64,000 nucleotides of DNA from an uncultured Peptoniphilus sp. (GCF_946998875.1 NZ_CAMQAY010000002.1:99026-163025), one strand, 5' to 3'; positions 22,724 to 31,479 are shown, numbered from the stretch's first letter. Program-made: numbers and translations. The notes: generated by a model from the sequence alone, not told the origin.

Positions 22724-24076
22724 TTATTTAGCTTGTCCTTCAGCTTTTTCTTGAGCTGCTTCAATAGCATCTAAATCAACATTAAGATTTAAATATTTTT
22801 CAGGAACTTTAATCTTATCCATACCTAGGTAACCTTTACCATATACATAAGTGTCTTGAGATAGTAAGAAGTGATTTGCCTTAGTTTCTCCAGAAGCTCT
22901 ATCTATATAGTTTTCAACCATCCATTTAGCACCTTCAGTGTATTTTTCAATAGAAGATACGATTTGTTCTTGGTTAAGAAGTTCGCCTTGTCCCTTTAGA
23001 ACATCCATTACATGATCAAGAGCACCAAGAGTTAGTGAATAACCTAGTGAATAAGCCCAAGTACCCATTCTCTTGTCGCCGCCTTTTTCAATAACAGCTT
23101 TTTCAACAGCAGCGTTGATTGCTTGCCAATCTCCTGCCATATCTTTAATATCAACTGAGAATGCCTTTGGATAACCCATGATTGGAGATGGTAAATCTTG
23201 TTCTACAAAGATAGCTCCACCAGCTGCAACACCTCTAAGAAGTGGTTCAGTATGTGCATCGTTTGTACAGAAGAAAGCTGTGTCTTTACCATACTTATCG
23301 ATCCAAGGTTGAATATTTTCAGCTACATATTGTTGTGCTCCTGGGATACCAATATCAGTTGTTGGATCAGGTGCGTTAAGTGAAATAAATTCAAGTCCTA
23401 GGTCCTTACAAGCTTCTTCCATGATAGCTCTTCTAAGGGCTAAAAGTTCAATAGACATGTGTCTAGGGAAAGTGATGTGAGCAAATTTAGTTGCTCCCAT
23501 TTCCTTAGCTGCAGCAATAATTCTGTAACCTCTGGAAACATTATCAGCATCCATTACTAGGTCAGCTGCTTTTTCTACCATTACTGTATCTTCTTGTGCA
23601 ACTAAGTTAACAAGAATGATATCAGGTCTTTTTTCTCTAATTTGATTAAAGGCTGCTACAGTTCCTGGAACTGATTGATTTACAATTACAGCTTTCATTA
23701 GAGGGTCATCTGCCATAGCTACAATCTTTGAAATTGTAGTTTCTTGTTCAGCTTCAAATCTGTCTGGATAAGTGTCGTGTTTAATAATTCCGCCTTCATC
23801 AGCAGAACCATAAAGTTCAATAGCTTTTTGAGCAGCACGGAACTCATCTTCACCTTGTGATACTGTACCAGTTATAATTCCAATGTGGAATTCTTCGCCA
23901 TCTTTAAGAGTTTCAAATTTAGCTTTTACGCCATCATCTTTAACTTCAGTTGAAGTGCTGGCTTCTTTGCTTTCCTCTTTTTTAGCTCCATTGTCAACTT
24001 TTTGACAACCGCTAAAAGCGATAACTGCTAATAATAGCATCATAATACCCATAAACCTTTTAAATTTTACATTCAT
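22724..24076 (-). CDS. DUF3798 substrate-binding lipoprotein of an ABC importer
   Basis: A 450-residue lipoprotein; the lipobox is AFSGC (cysteine near residue 24), followed by a Ser/Thr/Glu/Lys linker. The mature part (HIGIITGTVSQGEDEFRAA, PRHMSIELLALRRAIMEEAC, FCTNDAHTEPLLRGVAAGGA) matches the DUF3798 family, a periplasmic-binding-protein-like fold found in anaerobic Firmicutes and Fusobacteria. The start at 24076 follows AGAGGTG. It is the first gene of the operon, followed by ATPase and two permeases, so it is the ligand receptor. The ligand is not known; sugar, nucleoside or other small polar compounds are possible from the transporter type. Confidence 0.88.
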   Translation of the reverse strand: MNVKFKRFMGIMMLLLAVIAFSGCQKVDNGAKKEESKEASTSTEVKDDGVKAKFETLKDGEEFHIGIITGTVSQGEDEFRAAQKAIELYGSADEGGIIKHDTYPDRFEAEQETTISKIVAMADDPLMKAVIVNQSVPGTVAAFNQIREKRPDIILVNLVAQEDTVMVEKAADLVMDADNVSRGYRIIAAAKEMGATKFAHITFPRHMSIELLALRRAIMEEACKDLGLEFISLNAPDPTTDIGIPGAQQYVAENIQPWIDKYGKDTAFFCTNDAHTEPLLRGVAAGGAIFVEQDLPSPIMGYPKAFSVDIKDMAGDWQAINAAVEKAVIEKGGDKRMGTWAYSLGYSLTLGALDHVMDVLKGQGELLNQEQIVSSIEKYTEGAKWMVENYIDRASGETKANHFLLSQDTYVYGKGYLGMDKIKVPEKYLNLNVDLDAIEAAQEKAEGQAK

Positions 24077-24125
24077 TTTTTACACCTCTTCTAATTTATT
24101 TAATATTGGTTTATAAATTAAAGAG

Positions 24126-24154
24126 ATTTTATCACATTAAATAGCAAAGGTCAA
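24126..24154 (-). promoter_or_regulatory. Promoter of the DUF3798 ABC operon
   Basis: Minus strand: -35 TTGACC (24154-24149), 17 bp, -10 TAAAAT (24131-24126), about 50 bp before the start codon. The upstream sequence to 24409 is AT-rich without an evident riboswitch. Confidence 0.65.
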
Positions 24155-24409
24155 TGTTATTCTCAATATATGAACATACAAAGAAATTTTTTAAATACAA
24201 AAATTTTACTTAATATTTACACAAAGTAAAATTTAATTTTGATATATTTCTGACAAATAATCTTTTGAAAAAATACAAGTTTTTGATAATATTTTTCAAC
24301 AATTTAAATAGAGAATTTTTAAAATACTAATTATTACATAATATAAATAGTGATGTTAAAAAGATAATACTTTTTTCTTTTTTTCCTTTACATCAATAAA
24401 TAATCTTGC

Positions 24410-24441
24410 AAAAAAAAAGTCTGAGCTATTTGTGCTCAGAC
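24410..24441 (-). terminator. Strong terminator 280 bp beyond the YoaK gene
   Basis: Stem GTCTGAGC/GCTCAGAC with a 7-nt loop, followed on the minus strand by nine T. Confidence 0.9.
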
Positions 24442-24721
24442 CTTGATATAGGTTAAAATAATAGTTTTTTTAAAAACTTGTGAAAAAATTATATTTGACT
24501 TTTCTTAAATTTAGGAAAATATTTTTCTAACAAAATCAAGACTATTATATTAAACTTACTATCATAGAAATTTTAACTTGTAAGTGTAAAAATCAATTTA
24601 AATGCAAATTTAAAACGCTTTCACCTTTTCTTGTTTAAAAAATAAAAATTAAAAAATTAAAAATTTTTTCTTATGTAAAAATTTAAGATAATTACATATT
24701 CTATTAATTTAAAGTATAATT
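24442..24721 (-). other. AT-rich gap between the YoaK gene and its nearest terminator
   Basis: No ORF with a ribosome binding site, no tRNA and no known riboswitch seen on either strand. Either a long 3' UTR or room for a small RNA ending at 24410. Confidence 0.4.
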
Positions 24722-25390
24722 TTATTTTCCTCTATCTTCAAAAAATAAAATTATAAAAGAAATTGTTAGGAAAGCTGCTGCAATTAGTATGGACTTAATT
24801 CCAAAAAAATCTGATGTAATGTAGCCAAGAGCTGCGCCCATGCCAAAAATTACAATTACTTTATAATATTTTTTTGATTTTTCAAGATATTCCCTATCTC
24901 TTGTTATGTGGTACTTGGAAAGATTTTCTGTGGCGCTCCTAAGATTTCCTATACACATTGTAGTTGCAAAGTTTAGTCCATAAATTTTCTTAAAGGAATA
25001 AACTTGCATAGCACAGGAAAAAGAGAGAAGAGCATTGGCGAGATTGTTTAAATTTTCAGGAATAAATGCAACAATTACCATAATAATTATTTCAAAGGCA
25101 ACTATGTATTGACGCCAATGTAGAATTTTCTTTTCGATAGCATATTCAAAACGAACTGCAACATATACGCCAAAAGCAAAGGCTATGACAGGTATTAAAT
25201 ATGAAATTGATGCCTTAAAATTTAAGTCAACAATATTCTTGAAGAGAAGTACAATGTTTCCTGTCTGTGCATTTGCAAAGACCTTCCCCCTCATTAGATA
25301 GGAGTAAGCATCTTGAAAGCCACCTGCAATTGTTATAAAAAATAAAACTAAAAAGGTCTCGTGCAAATTTTCATAGGTTTTTATTTTCAA
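24722..25390 (-). CDS. YoaK/DUF1275 family membrane protein
   Basis: About 222 residues with six membrane helices. The family signatures are present: FITIAGGFQDAYSYL in helix 1, then VFANAQTGNIVLL, and NLRSATENLSKY in the middle. The start is probably the TTG at 25390, 5-6 nt after AGAGGTGAT; the GTG at 25399 overlaps that site. DUF1275 proteins are predicted small transporters or channels of unknown substrate. It stands alone, downstream of the purD terminator. Confidence 0.88.
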   Translation of the reverse strand: MKIKTYENLHETFLVLFFITIAGGFQDAYSYLMRGKVFANAQTGNIVLLFKNIVDLNFKASISYLIPVIAFAFGVYVAVRFEYAIEKKILHWRQYIVAFEIIIMVIVAFIPENLNNLANALLSFSCAMQVYSFKKIYGLNFATTMCIGNLRSATENLSKYHITRDREYLEKSKKYYKVIVIFGMGAALGYITSDFFGIKSILIAAAFLTISFIILFFEDRGK

Positions 25391-25435
25391 ATTAATCACC
25401 TCTTATAGTTTAATACAAAAATTTTTTTCTGCAAG

Positions 25436-25469
25436 AAAAAAAGATGCTATGAATTTCTATCACAGCATC
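25436..25469 (-). terminator. Terminator of the purine operon
   Basis: Stem GATGCT/AGCATC extended by a TGA/TCA pair inside the loop, followed on the minus strand by seven T, 15 bp after the purD stop codon. Confidence 0.85.
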
Positions 25470-25484
25470 CTAAATATTTTTATT

Positions 25485-26729
25485 TTATTTCGTGCCAATA
25501 TCTTTTCTAAAGTAGGCGCCATCAAAATTTATTTTTGCTACATTTTCGTAGGCTTTTTTTCGAGCTTCCTCTAAGTTTTTTCCTAAAGCTGTCACTGATA
25601 AGACTCTGCCTCCATTAGTGTAGATAGCATCAGATTTTTTTGTCCCATTGTGGAAAACTATTATGTCACTATCTACATCATCAAGTCCAGAAATTTCTTT
25701 GCCCTTTTCATAGGAACCTGGATAGCCACCTGAACACATAATAACTGTTAGGCAAGTTTCATCCTTCCACTTGATGTCATCTTCTTCAAGTTTTCCATCA
25801 ATTGTCTTATTTAAAAGTTCAAATAAGTCACAGTCAAGTCTTGGCATTAGGACTTCTGTCTCTGGATCGCCAAAGCGCACATTAAATTCCAAAACCTTTG
25901 GCTTGTCTTCTTCAATCATAAATCCTATAAATAAAATTCCTGAGTAAGATAATTTTTCTTTATCTAGTCCATCTTCTATTTGCCTATATATTACTTGAAG
26001 GTTTTTTTCCAGTTCAGGACTTGCAGCTACTGGTGAATAAGTTCCTACTCCGCCAGTGTTTGGGCCCTTGTCGCCATCATAAATTTGCTTGTGGTCCTTG
26101 GCTCTTTCCAGTGGAAATAATTTGTTGTCTGATACAAGGCAAAGTACAGAAGCTTCTTCTCCTGTCAAAAATTCTTCGATGACTACAGTACTTCCTTCGT
26201 CGCCAAAAATTCTATCCTTAAAAATTTTATGAAGAGCGTCCTTTGCTTCGTCTAAGTTTTGACAAATTATTACGCCCTTACCTAGACAAAGTCCGTCAGC
26301 TTTTACAACAAGTGGATAAGAAAATTCCCTTAGACCTTCAATTGCCTCATCATAACTCTCAAAACTTCTATATTTTGCAGTTGGAATTGAATATTTTTCC
26401 AAAAATTTCTTTGTAAATTCCTTTGACTTTTCAAATCTTGCACAGTCTTTGTTTGGTCCAAAAACTTTTAATCCCTTTTCTTTAAAGGCATCTACTATTC
26501 CCATGCAAAGTGGATCTTCTGGACCGACTACTGTTAAATCAATTTTTTCTTCATGGGCAAACTTTAAAAGTCCATGAATATCCTTTGGGTCAAGGTCGAG
26601 ATTTTCGCAAAAATCTTCTGTGCCACCATTGCCCCTTGCCATGAATATTTTATCAACGCTTTTACTTTCACTAAGTTTCCATGCAAGTGCGTGTTCTCTT
26701 CCGCCATTTCCAATTACAAGTACTTTCAT
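25485..26729 (-). CDS. purD: Phosphoribosylamine-glycine ligase
   Basis: A 414-residue ATP-grasp enzyme of step 2 of purine synthesis (phosphoribosylamine + glycine + ATP to GAR). N-terminal VLVIGNGGREHALAWKL, the ATP-grasp motifs LVVKADGLCLGKGVI and DKGPNTGGVGTYSP, and the metal-binding LEFNVRFGDPETE are intact. Normal family length. It is the last gene of the pur operon, 8 bp after purH. Confidence 0.97.
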   Translation of the reverse strand: MKVLVIGNGGREHALAWKLSESKSVDKIFMARGNGGTEDFCENLDLDPKDIHGLLKFAHEEKIDLTVVGPEDPLCMGIVDAFKEKGLKVFGPNKDCARFEKSKEFTKKFLEKYSIPTAKYRSFESYDEAIEGLREFSYPLVVKADGLCLGKGVIICQNLDEAKDALHKIFKDRIFGDEGSTVVIEEFLTGEEASVLCLVSDNKLFPLERAKDHKQIYDGDKGPNTGGVGTYSPVAASPELEKNLQVIYRQIEDGLDKEKLSYSGILFIGFMIEEDKPKVLEFNVRFGDPETEVLMPRLDCDLFELLNKTIDGKLEEDDIKWKDETCLTVIMCSGGYPGSYEKGKEISGLDDVDSDIIVFHNGTKKSDAIYTNGGRVLSVTALGKNLEEARKKAYENVAKINFDGAYFRKDIGTK

Positions 26730-26737
26730 TTATCCTC

Positions 26738-28249
26738 CTAGTGTCTAAAATGTCTTATATTAGTAAAGACAAGACAAATATCATGTTCATTTGCATAATC
26801 AATAACTTCTTGATCCTTTACAGAGCCGCCCGGCTGAACTATTACATCAATGCCAGCCTTATAAAGAAGTTCAATAGTATCTCTAAAGAAAAATCCATCA
26901 GATGCAAGAACTGCTCCCTTTGCCTTTTCTCCAGCCCTATCAATTGCTTCTTCTACAGCCCAAGCTCTCTTTGTTTCACCTTGACCAAGGGCAAGAGTTC
27001 CGCCATTTTTTGCAATGACAACTGAATTTGAGAAAGTTGTCTTGCAGCAAGTAAAGGCAAATTTTAATTCCTCAAGTTCTTTTTCACTTGGTTTTCTATT
27101 AGATACAAAGGAAAGCTTTTCTTCATCCCAAACTATGTCGTCTGAATCTTGGATGATAATTCCGTTTAAAACTTGCTTAAATCTCTTTCCACCTTCATAA
27201 AGTCTTTGGAATTCAGGAATTTCTACAAGCCTTATATTTTTCTTTTGAGTCAAAATTTCAAAAGCTTCCTTAGAAAAACTTGGTGCCACAACAATTTCAA
27301 GGAAAATCTTTGAAAGGTGTTCTGCAGTTTTTCCGTCAACTTCTCTATTAAGGGCAATGATTCCACCAAAAATTGATTCGTCGTCACATTCATAGGCCTT
27401 AAGGAAAGCTTCTTCCAGATTTTCACCTGTACCAATTCCACATGGGTCAGTGTGTTTAATTGCAACTGCAGCTGGCTTTTCAAAATTTACAACTGCATTA
27501 AGGGCAGAATACATATCATTTAAGTTGTTGTAGGAAATTTGTTTTCCATGAAGAACCTTATATTCAACCTTATCTGGTGTGTAAGAATCTTCATAAAAAG
27601 CTGCCTTTTGATGTGGGTTCTCACCATATCTCAATTCTTCAACAAGTTTAAAGCTCTTGTTAATATATTTAGGAAATTCTTCAGGAAGTCTCTTTAAGAA
27701 ATAATTTGAAATGACAGCATCATAGTGAGCTGTGTAGTTAAAGGCCTTCTTTGCAAGATATTCTTTAAATTCTAAATTATCTCCCTCTAAATTATTAAGT
27801 ACATGGCTATAATCACTTGGATCAGTTACAATAAAAACATCTCTATAATTTTTGGCAGCAGCCCTAATCATAGATGGACCACCGATATCTATGTTTTCAA
27901 TCATAGTTTCGTGTTGAGCCTTTTCAAGTAGCTTTTCTTCAAAAGGATAGAGATTATTTACAACCATATCAATTGGTATAATTTCTTCATCCTTTAAAGT
28001 TTCCATGTGTTCTTTTATGTCGCGTCTAGCAAGGATTCCGCCGTGAATTTTTGGATTAAGTGTTTTAACTCTTCCATCTAAAATTTCTGGAAAACCTGTT
28101 ACGCTATCCACAGATATTATATCAATTCCTGCATCCTTTAACTTTTTGAACGTTCCGCCAGTAGAAATGATTTCCCAATTTCTATTTGCAAGTTCCTTTG
28201 CAAATTCAACAATTCCTTCTTTGTCAAAAACTGAAATAAGTGCTCTCAT
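26738..28249 (-). CDS. purH: Bifunctional AICAR transformylase / IMP cyclohydrolase
   Basis: A 503-residue enzyme of the last two steps of IMP synthesis. Residues 1-140 are the MGS-like cyclohydrolase domain (STGGTFKKLKDAG, VDGRVKTLNPKIHGGILARR without the first residue); residues 190-500 are the AICAR transformylase with the catalytic Lys-His in AIKHTDPCGIGTG. The start is ATG at 28249 after GGAGGTTAG; an upstream TTG in the same frame (28261) is itself part of that site. Only one base separates it from the purN stop. Confidence 0.97.
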   Translation of the reverse strand: MRALISVFDKEGIVEFAKELANRNWEIISTGGTFKKLKDAGIDIISVDSVTGFPEILDGRVKTLNPKIHGGILARRDIKEHMETLKDEEIIPIDMVVNNLYPFEEKLLEKAQHETMIENIDIGGPSMIRAAAKNYRDVFIVTDPSDYSHVLNNLEGDNLEFKEYLAKKAFNYTAHYDAVISNYFLKRLPEEFPKYINKSFKLVEELRYGENPHQKAAFYEDSYTPDKVEYKVLHGKQISYNNLNDMYSALNAVVNFEKPAAVAIKHTDPCGIGTGENLEEAFLKAYECDDESIFGGIIALNREVDGKTAEHLSKIFLEIVVAPSFSKEAFEILTQKKNIRLVEIPEFQRLYEGGKRFKQVLNGIIIQDSDDIVWDEEKLSFVSNRKPSEKELEELKFAFTCCKTTFSNSVVIAKNGGTLALGQGETKRAWAVEEAIDRAGEKAKGAVLASDGFFFRDTIELLYKAGIDVIVQPGGSVKDQEVIDYANEHDICLVFTNIRHFRH

Positions 28250-28250
28250 A

Positions 28251-28853
28251 CTAACCTCCAATCACAACTTTTCCATTAACAACTTTTAACTTATCTTCGC
28301 AAAAATATTTTACAGAAAGAGGCAAAATTTCGTGCTCAATCTTTAAGACCTTTGCTTGAAGTTCTTCAGGAGTTTCGTCTCCCACTTCAGTAATTTTTTG
28401 CATGATAATAGGACCTTCATCTGCACCTTCATTTACAAAATGAGTAGTGGCACCAGTGTATTTTACACCTTTTTTGATGACGGCCTCATGAACCTTTAAT
28501 CCATAATAACCCCTGCCACAAAAGGCAGGGATTAATGATGGATGAATATTTATTATTTTATTTTCATAAATTTTAGTAATTTTTTCTGGCAAGATTTTTA
28601 AATATCCTGCGAGAACAATTAAGTCAATTTTATTTTCAGATAAAGTGCTTATAAGTTTTTCGTCGTCTTTTATTACAAGGCCCTTTATGCCTGCATTTTT
28701 TGCACGAGTAAGTCCATAAGCATCTTCTCTATTAGAAATGACAATTTTTATATTTCCATTGATATAATTATTTTTTGTATTGTCAATGATGGCTTGAAGA
28801 TTTGTGCCACCACCTGAAATTAAAACTGCAATATTTTTAGAAGCTAAGTTCAA
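28251..28853 (-). CDS. purN: Phosphoribosylglycinamide formyltransferase 1
   Basis: A 200-residue folate-dependent GAR formyltransferase. It shows IAVLISGGGTNLQAIID, the substrate loop and the catalytic region KIINIHPSLIPAFCGRGYYG with the Asn-His pair, and GATTHFVNEGADEGPII with the conserved Asp. The start is TTG at 28853; its site GGAGAAG lies inside purM and the genes overlap by 17 bp, so purM and purN are translationally coupled. No alternative ATG exists nearby. Confidence 0.96.
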   Translation of the reverse strand: MNLASKNIAVLISGGGTNLQAIIDNTKNNYINGNIKIVISNREDAYGLTRAKNAGIKGLVIKDDEKLISTLSENKIDLIVLAGYLKILPEKITKIYENKIINIHPSLIPAFCGRGYYGLKVHEAVIKKGVKYTGATTHFVNEGADEGPIIMQKITEVGDETPEELQAKVLKIEHEILPLSVKYFCEDKLKVVNGKVVIGG

Positions 28854-29868
28854 TTTTATCTTCTCCAGCTACAACTTTTCCAAGTTCATAAAGCTTTAAG
28901 TCGCTATCTTTAAAGAAATCAAGGACTTTATCTCTATCATCTTCTTTAACAACAAAAGTAAGTCCAACTCCCATGTTAAAAGTAGAATACATATCTTTAT
29001 CTTTAAGATCTGCCCACTTCTTTAGAAGTTTAAAAATTTCTGGAGTTTCTACAACAGATACGTCAACTTTTGCACAAAGTCCATCTGGAATCATTCTTGG
29101 AATGTTTTCGTAAAAACCGCCGCCAGTTATGTGGCTCATGCCCTTGATGTCAACAACTTTTAGTAGTTCGAGAATTTCCTTTACATAAATTCTAGTTGGC
29201 TTTAAAAGTTCTTCTCCAAGTGTTGAGTCTAGTTCATCAAATTTTTCGCTTAAATCAAATTTGCAGTGGTCAAAAACAATTTTTCTTACAAGAGAATATC
29301 CATTGGAGTGAATTCCATTAGAAGAAAGTCCAAAAATTAGGTCTCCCTCTTTTATGCCTGAGCCGTCAATAATTTTATCTTTATCAACAATACCAACTGC
29401 AAAGCCTGCAAGGTCATATTGGTCTTCTTGATAAACTCCTGGCATTTCTGCAGTTTCCCCACCAATAAGTGAAGCAGAAGACTGAATACAACCTTCAGCA
29501 ACACCCTTTACGATTTCTTCCATTTTTTCAGGAACTAATTTGCCTGTAGCAATGTAGTCCAGGAAGAAAAGTGGTCTTGCACCTTGACACAAAATGTCAT
29601 TTACACACATAGCAACACAGTCAATACCAATAGTATCGTGCTTGTTAAGCTTGTGAGCCAAAATAACCTTTGTGCCAACTCCATCAGTTCCACTTACAAG
29701 AACTGGATTCTTAATTTCACTTAAATCTAAATTGAAAAGACCTGAAAAACCGCCAAGGGATGATAAAACATCCTTTGACTGAGTTTTCGCAACAATACTT
29801 TTAATTAATTCAACTTCTCTTTGACCGGCATCAACATCTACGCCTGCGTCCTTATAATTAATTGCCAT
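28837..29868 (-). CDS. purM: Phosphoribosylformylglycinamidine cyclo-ligase
   Basis: A 343-residue AIR synthetase. VSGTDGVGTKVILAHKL (ATP-binding segment), DCVAMCVNDILCQGARPLFF, LIGGETAEMPGVY and HITGGGFYENIPRM are the family blocks in order. The start at 29868 follows AAAGGAGCGG, 12 bp after purE. Confidence 0.97.
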   Translation of the reverse strand: MAINYKDAGVDVDAGQREVELIKSIVAKTQSKDVLSSLGGFSGLFNLDLSEIKNPVLVSGTDGVGTKVILAHKLNKHDTIGIDCVAMCVNDILCQGARPLFFLDYIATGKLVPEKMEEIVKGVAEGCIQSSASLIGGETAEMPGVYQEDQYDLAGFAVGIVDKDKIIDGSGIKEGDLIFGLSSNGIHSNGYSLVRKIVFDHCKFDLSEKFDELDSTLGEELLKPTRIYVKEILELLKVVDIKGMSHITGGGFYENIPRMIPDGLCAKVDVSVVETPEIFKLLKKWADLKDKDMYSTFNMGVGLTFVVKEDDRDKVLDFFKDSDLKLYELGKVVAGEDKIELSF

Positions 29869-29879
29869 CTCCGCTCCTT

Positions 29880-30356
29880 TTATCCTTCGTAAACATAATC
29901 GGTGTTTGCAATTTTTTCTGACATGTCAGATCTAAATTTCTTTAACTTTTCCTTTAAATTATCATTGGAAATAGCTAAAATTTCTGCTGCTAAAATTGCA
30001 GCATTTTCTCCACCATTTATTGCAACAGTAGCAACTGGTACTCCGCTTGGCATTTGAACAGTGGAAAGAAGTGCATCAAGTCCGTCAAGAGTAGAACTCT
30101 TAACAGGAACTCCAATGACTGGTCTAGTTGTAAGAGCTGCAATTACACCACCAAGGTGAGCAGCTTTTCCTGCAATTGAGATGAAAACTTGGCTTTCATC
30201 TTCAGCATTTTTAACATATTCTTGCAACTGATTTAAGGCTCTGTGAGCAGAAATTACTTTGGCGTCATACTCAATTCCAAATTCCATTAATTTTGCAACG
30301 ATTTTATCTGCAATTTCTCTGTCAGAAATTGAACCCATAATAATTGATACTCTCAT
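29880..30356 (-). CDS. purE: N5-carboxyaminoimidazole ribonucleotide mutase
   Basis: A 158-residue PurE. IIMGSISDREIADKI, VISAHRALNQL and AGKAAHLGGVIAALTTRPVIG form the active site; the AGKAAHLGG and KSSTLDGLDALLSTVQMPSG variants are those of the clostridial and archaeal branch. No purK is adjacent; if none exists elsewhere the enzyme may act directly on AIR and CO2 or bicarbonate. The start at 30356 follows AAGGAG. Confidence 0.95.
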   Translation of the reverse strand: MRVSIIMGSISDREIADKIVAKLMEFGIEYDAKVISAHRALNQLQEYVKNAEDESQVFISIAGKAAHLGGVIAALTTRPVIGVPVKSSTLDGLDALLSTVQMPSGVPVATVAINGGENAAILAAEILAISNDNLKEKLKKFRSDMSEKIANTDYVYEG

Positions 30357-30365
30357 TTTTACTCC

Positions 30366-31046
30366 TTAAATATTTAAATATTTTGAAACATCAAGTGGTT
30401 TTACATATTCGCCATCTTTATAAGCTCTCATGTTTCCACCACTAACTTCGTCAATTAATACGATTTCGTCAGAACCTTCAAGTCTACCATATTCAAATTT
30501 GATATCGTAAAGATCAAGTCCACTTTCAGCTAAAATATCTTTAACAACTTTAGCAATTTTCTTATTCATTTCAACAATCTTGTCATAATCTTCAACTTTT
30601 AAAATACCTAGAACAGCAAGACCTTCTCTTGTAATTAGAGGATCATCTCTTCCATCATCCTTTAATGTTATTTCTGTATATTCAGGAAGATCTTGACCTT
30701 CTTCAACATATAGACCATATCTCTTGTAGAAAGAACCTACTGCTTTGAATCTTGTAATAACTTCAAGACCCTTACCAAAAACTTTTGCTCTTTTTACTTC
30801 CATTAAATTATTATCAACATCTGCAGAAATGTAGTGAGTGTTAATACCAGCTTCTTTAATTCTTTCGAAGAAGTATTTTGTAACTTTTAAGCACTCTTTT
30901 CCTGCACCTTCAATACTACCAGCTACTTGGTTTCCACCAGTATCAAAAACTCCGTCAGTTCCTGTCATATCATCCTTAAATTGTAGATAACATCTTCCAT
31001 TTTCTTCTAAAACATTCTTAGTTTTTCCTTGGTAAATAGTCTTCAT
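30366..31046 (-). CDS. purC: SAICAR synthase
   Basis: A 226-residue SAICAR synthetase. The start is ATG at 31046 after GGAGGAAATT; the frame continues upstream to 31196, but that part lies in the riboswitch and is not coding. Motifs: IYQGKTKNVLEENGRCYLQF, FKDDMTGTDGVFDTGGN, VKRAKVFGKGLEVITRF, KFEYGRLEGSDEIVLIDEVS. It is the first gene of the operon, directly behind the ykkC-family leader. Confidence 0.97.
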   Translation of the reverse strand: MKTIYQGKTKNVLEENGRCYLQFKDDMTGTDGVFDTGGNQVAGSIEGAGKECLKVTKYFFERIKEAGINTHYISADVDNNLMEVKRAKVFGKGLEVITRFKAVGSFYKRYGLYVEEGQDLPEYTEITLKDDGRDDPLITREGLAVLGILKVEDYDKIVEMNKKIAKVVKDILAESGLDLYDIKFEYGRLEGSDEIVLIDEVSGGNMRAYKDGEYVKPLDVSKYLNI

Positions 31047-31058
31047 AATTTCCTCCAG

Positions 31059-31208
31059 TAAAATAAAATAAAGCCCAAAGAGGCAGATTTTGTAAAACCT
31101 ACCCCTCTGGGCTTTTTTCCCTAAGGTGTGATACTTAAAAAAGTACCCGTGCCGCTCGGTCCTTGGCAAAGCCCGGATCCCTAGGCACACTTTCACTCAA
31201 AATATGAG
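31059..31208 (-). promoter_or_regulatory. ykkC-family riboswitch with terminator, probably PRPP-sensing, upstream of purC
   Basis: Read on the minus strand, the aptamer spans about 31200-31109 and carries the ykkC core: GUGUGCCUAGGGAUCCGGGC, GGACCGAGCGGCACGGGUAC, a short stem with a U-rich loop, UAUCACACC and GGGAAAAAAGCCC. The expression platform is a long hairpin at 31113-31072 (AGCCCAGAGGGGTAGGTTTT pairing with the segment ending CTTTGGGCT), followed by TTTATTTTATTTT. The terminator's 5' arm begins with the AGCCC that closes the aptamer, so ligand binding should disrupt it and switch the operon on. Among ykkC classes (guanidine-I, ppGpp, PRPP, ADP) the purine-synthesis context and the GGGUAGGUUU terminator arm favour PRPP; this subclass is inferred. 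Confidence 0.85.
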
Positions 31209-31216
31209 CCTCTTAG

Positions 31217-31245
31217 ATATTATCAATTTAATATTTAATTGTCAA
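31217..31245 (-). promoter_or_regulatory. Promoter of the purine operon
   Basis: Minus strand: consensus -35 TTGACA (31245-31240), 17 bp, -10 TAATAT (31222-31217). It places the transcript start a few bases before the riboswitch. The remaining gap to 31440 is AT-rich with nothing recognisable. Confidence 0.85.
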
Positions 31246-31441
31246 TAGTTTTTCAAAACTAATTAAGCTACTGACACCTTTTAATGTAACAAATAGAATT
31301 GCCTTAATTTTAATGAAAAACTGTATATTTTATAAAAATTTTGAGTAATATAATTGTAAAAAAGATTTTTGCAAGCTTTTTATTAGGTAAGAAATTTTGC
31401 TAGAGAAAAATATAAATATATACAATATTTTTAGGCATCAC

Positions 31442-31479
31442 AAAAAAAACTCCCAGAAATTAAATCCTAGGAGTTTTTT
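31442..31479 (-). terminator. Terminator of the choice-of-anchor/stalk protein gene
   Basis: Stem AACTCCCAG/CTAGGAGTT (G-U pair in minus-strand RNA), followed by eight T on the minus strand; the right side is also T-rich on the plus strand. Confidence 0.85.

Noticed and set aside
21052..24076. Ribose (rbs) or BMP-type nucleoside assignment of the ABC operon
   Set aside because: The receptor is DUF3798 and not a ribose-binding or BMP-family protein, so a gene name or ligand would be a guess.
31047..31196. Upstream in-frame extension of purC by 50 codons
   Set aside because: It runs through the riboswitch aptamer and terminator; the ATG at 31046 has the ribosome binding site.
31109..31200. 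Guanidine-I or ppGpp reading of the ykkC-family leader
   Set aside because: Gene context is purine synthesis and not guanidine export or amino-acid metabolism. Not excluded by sequence alone; listed as a test in the finding.
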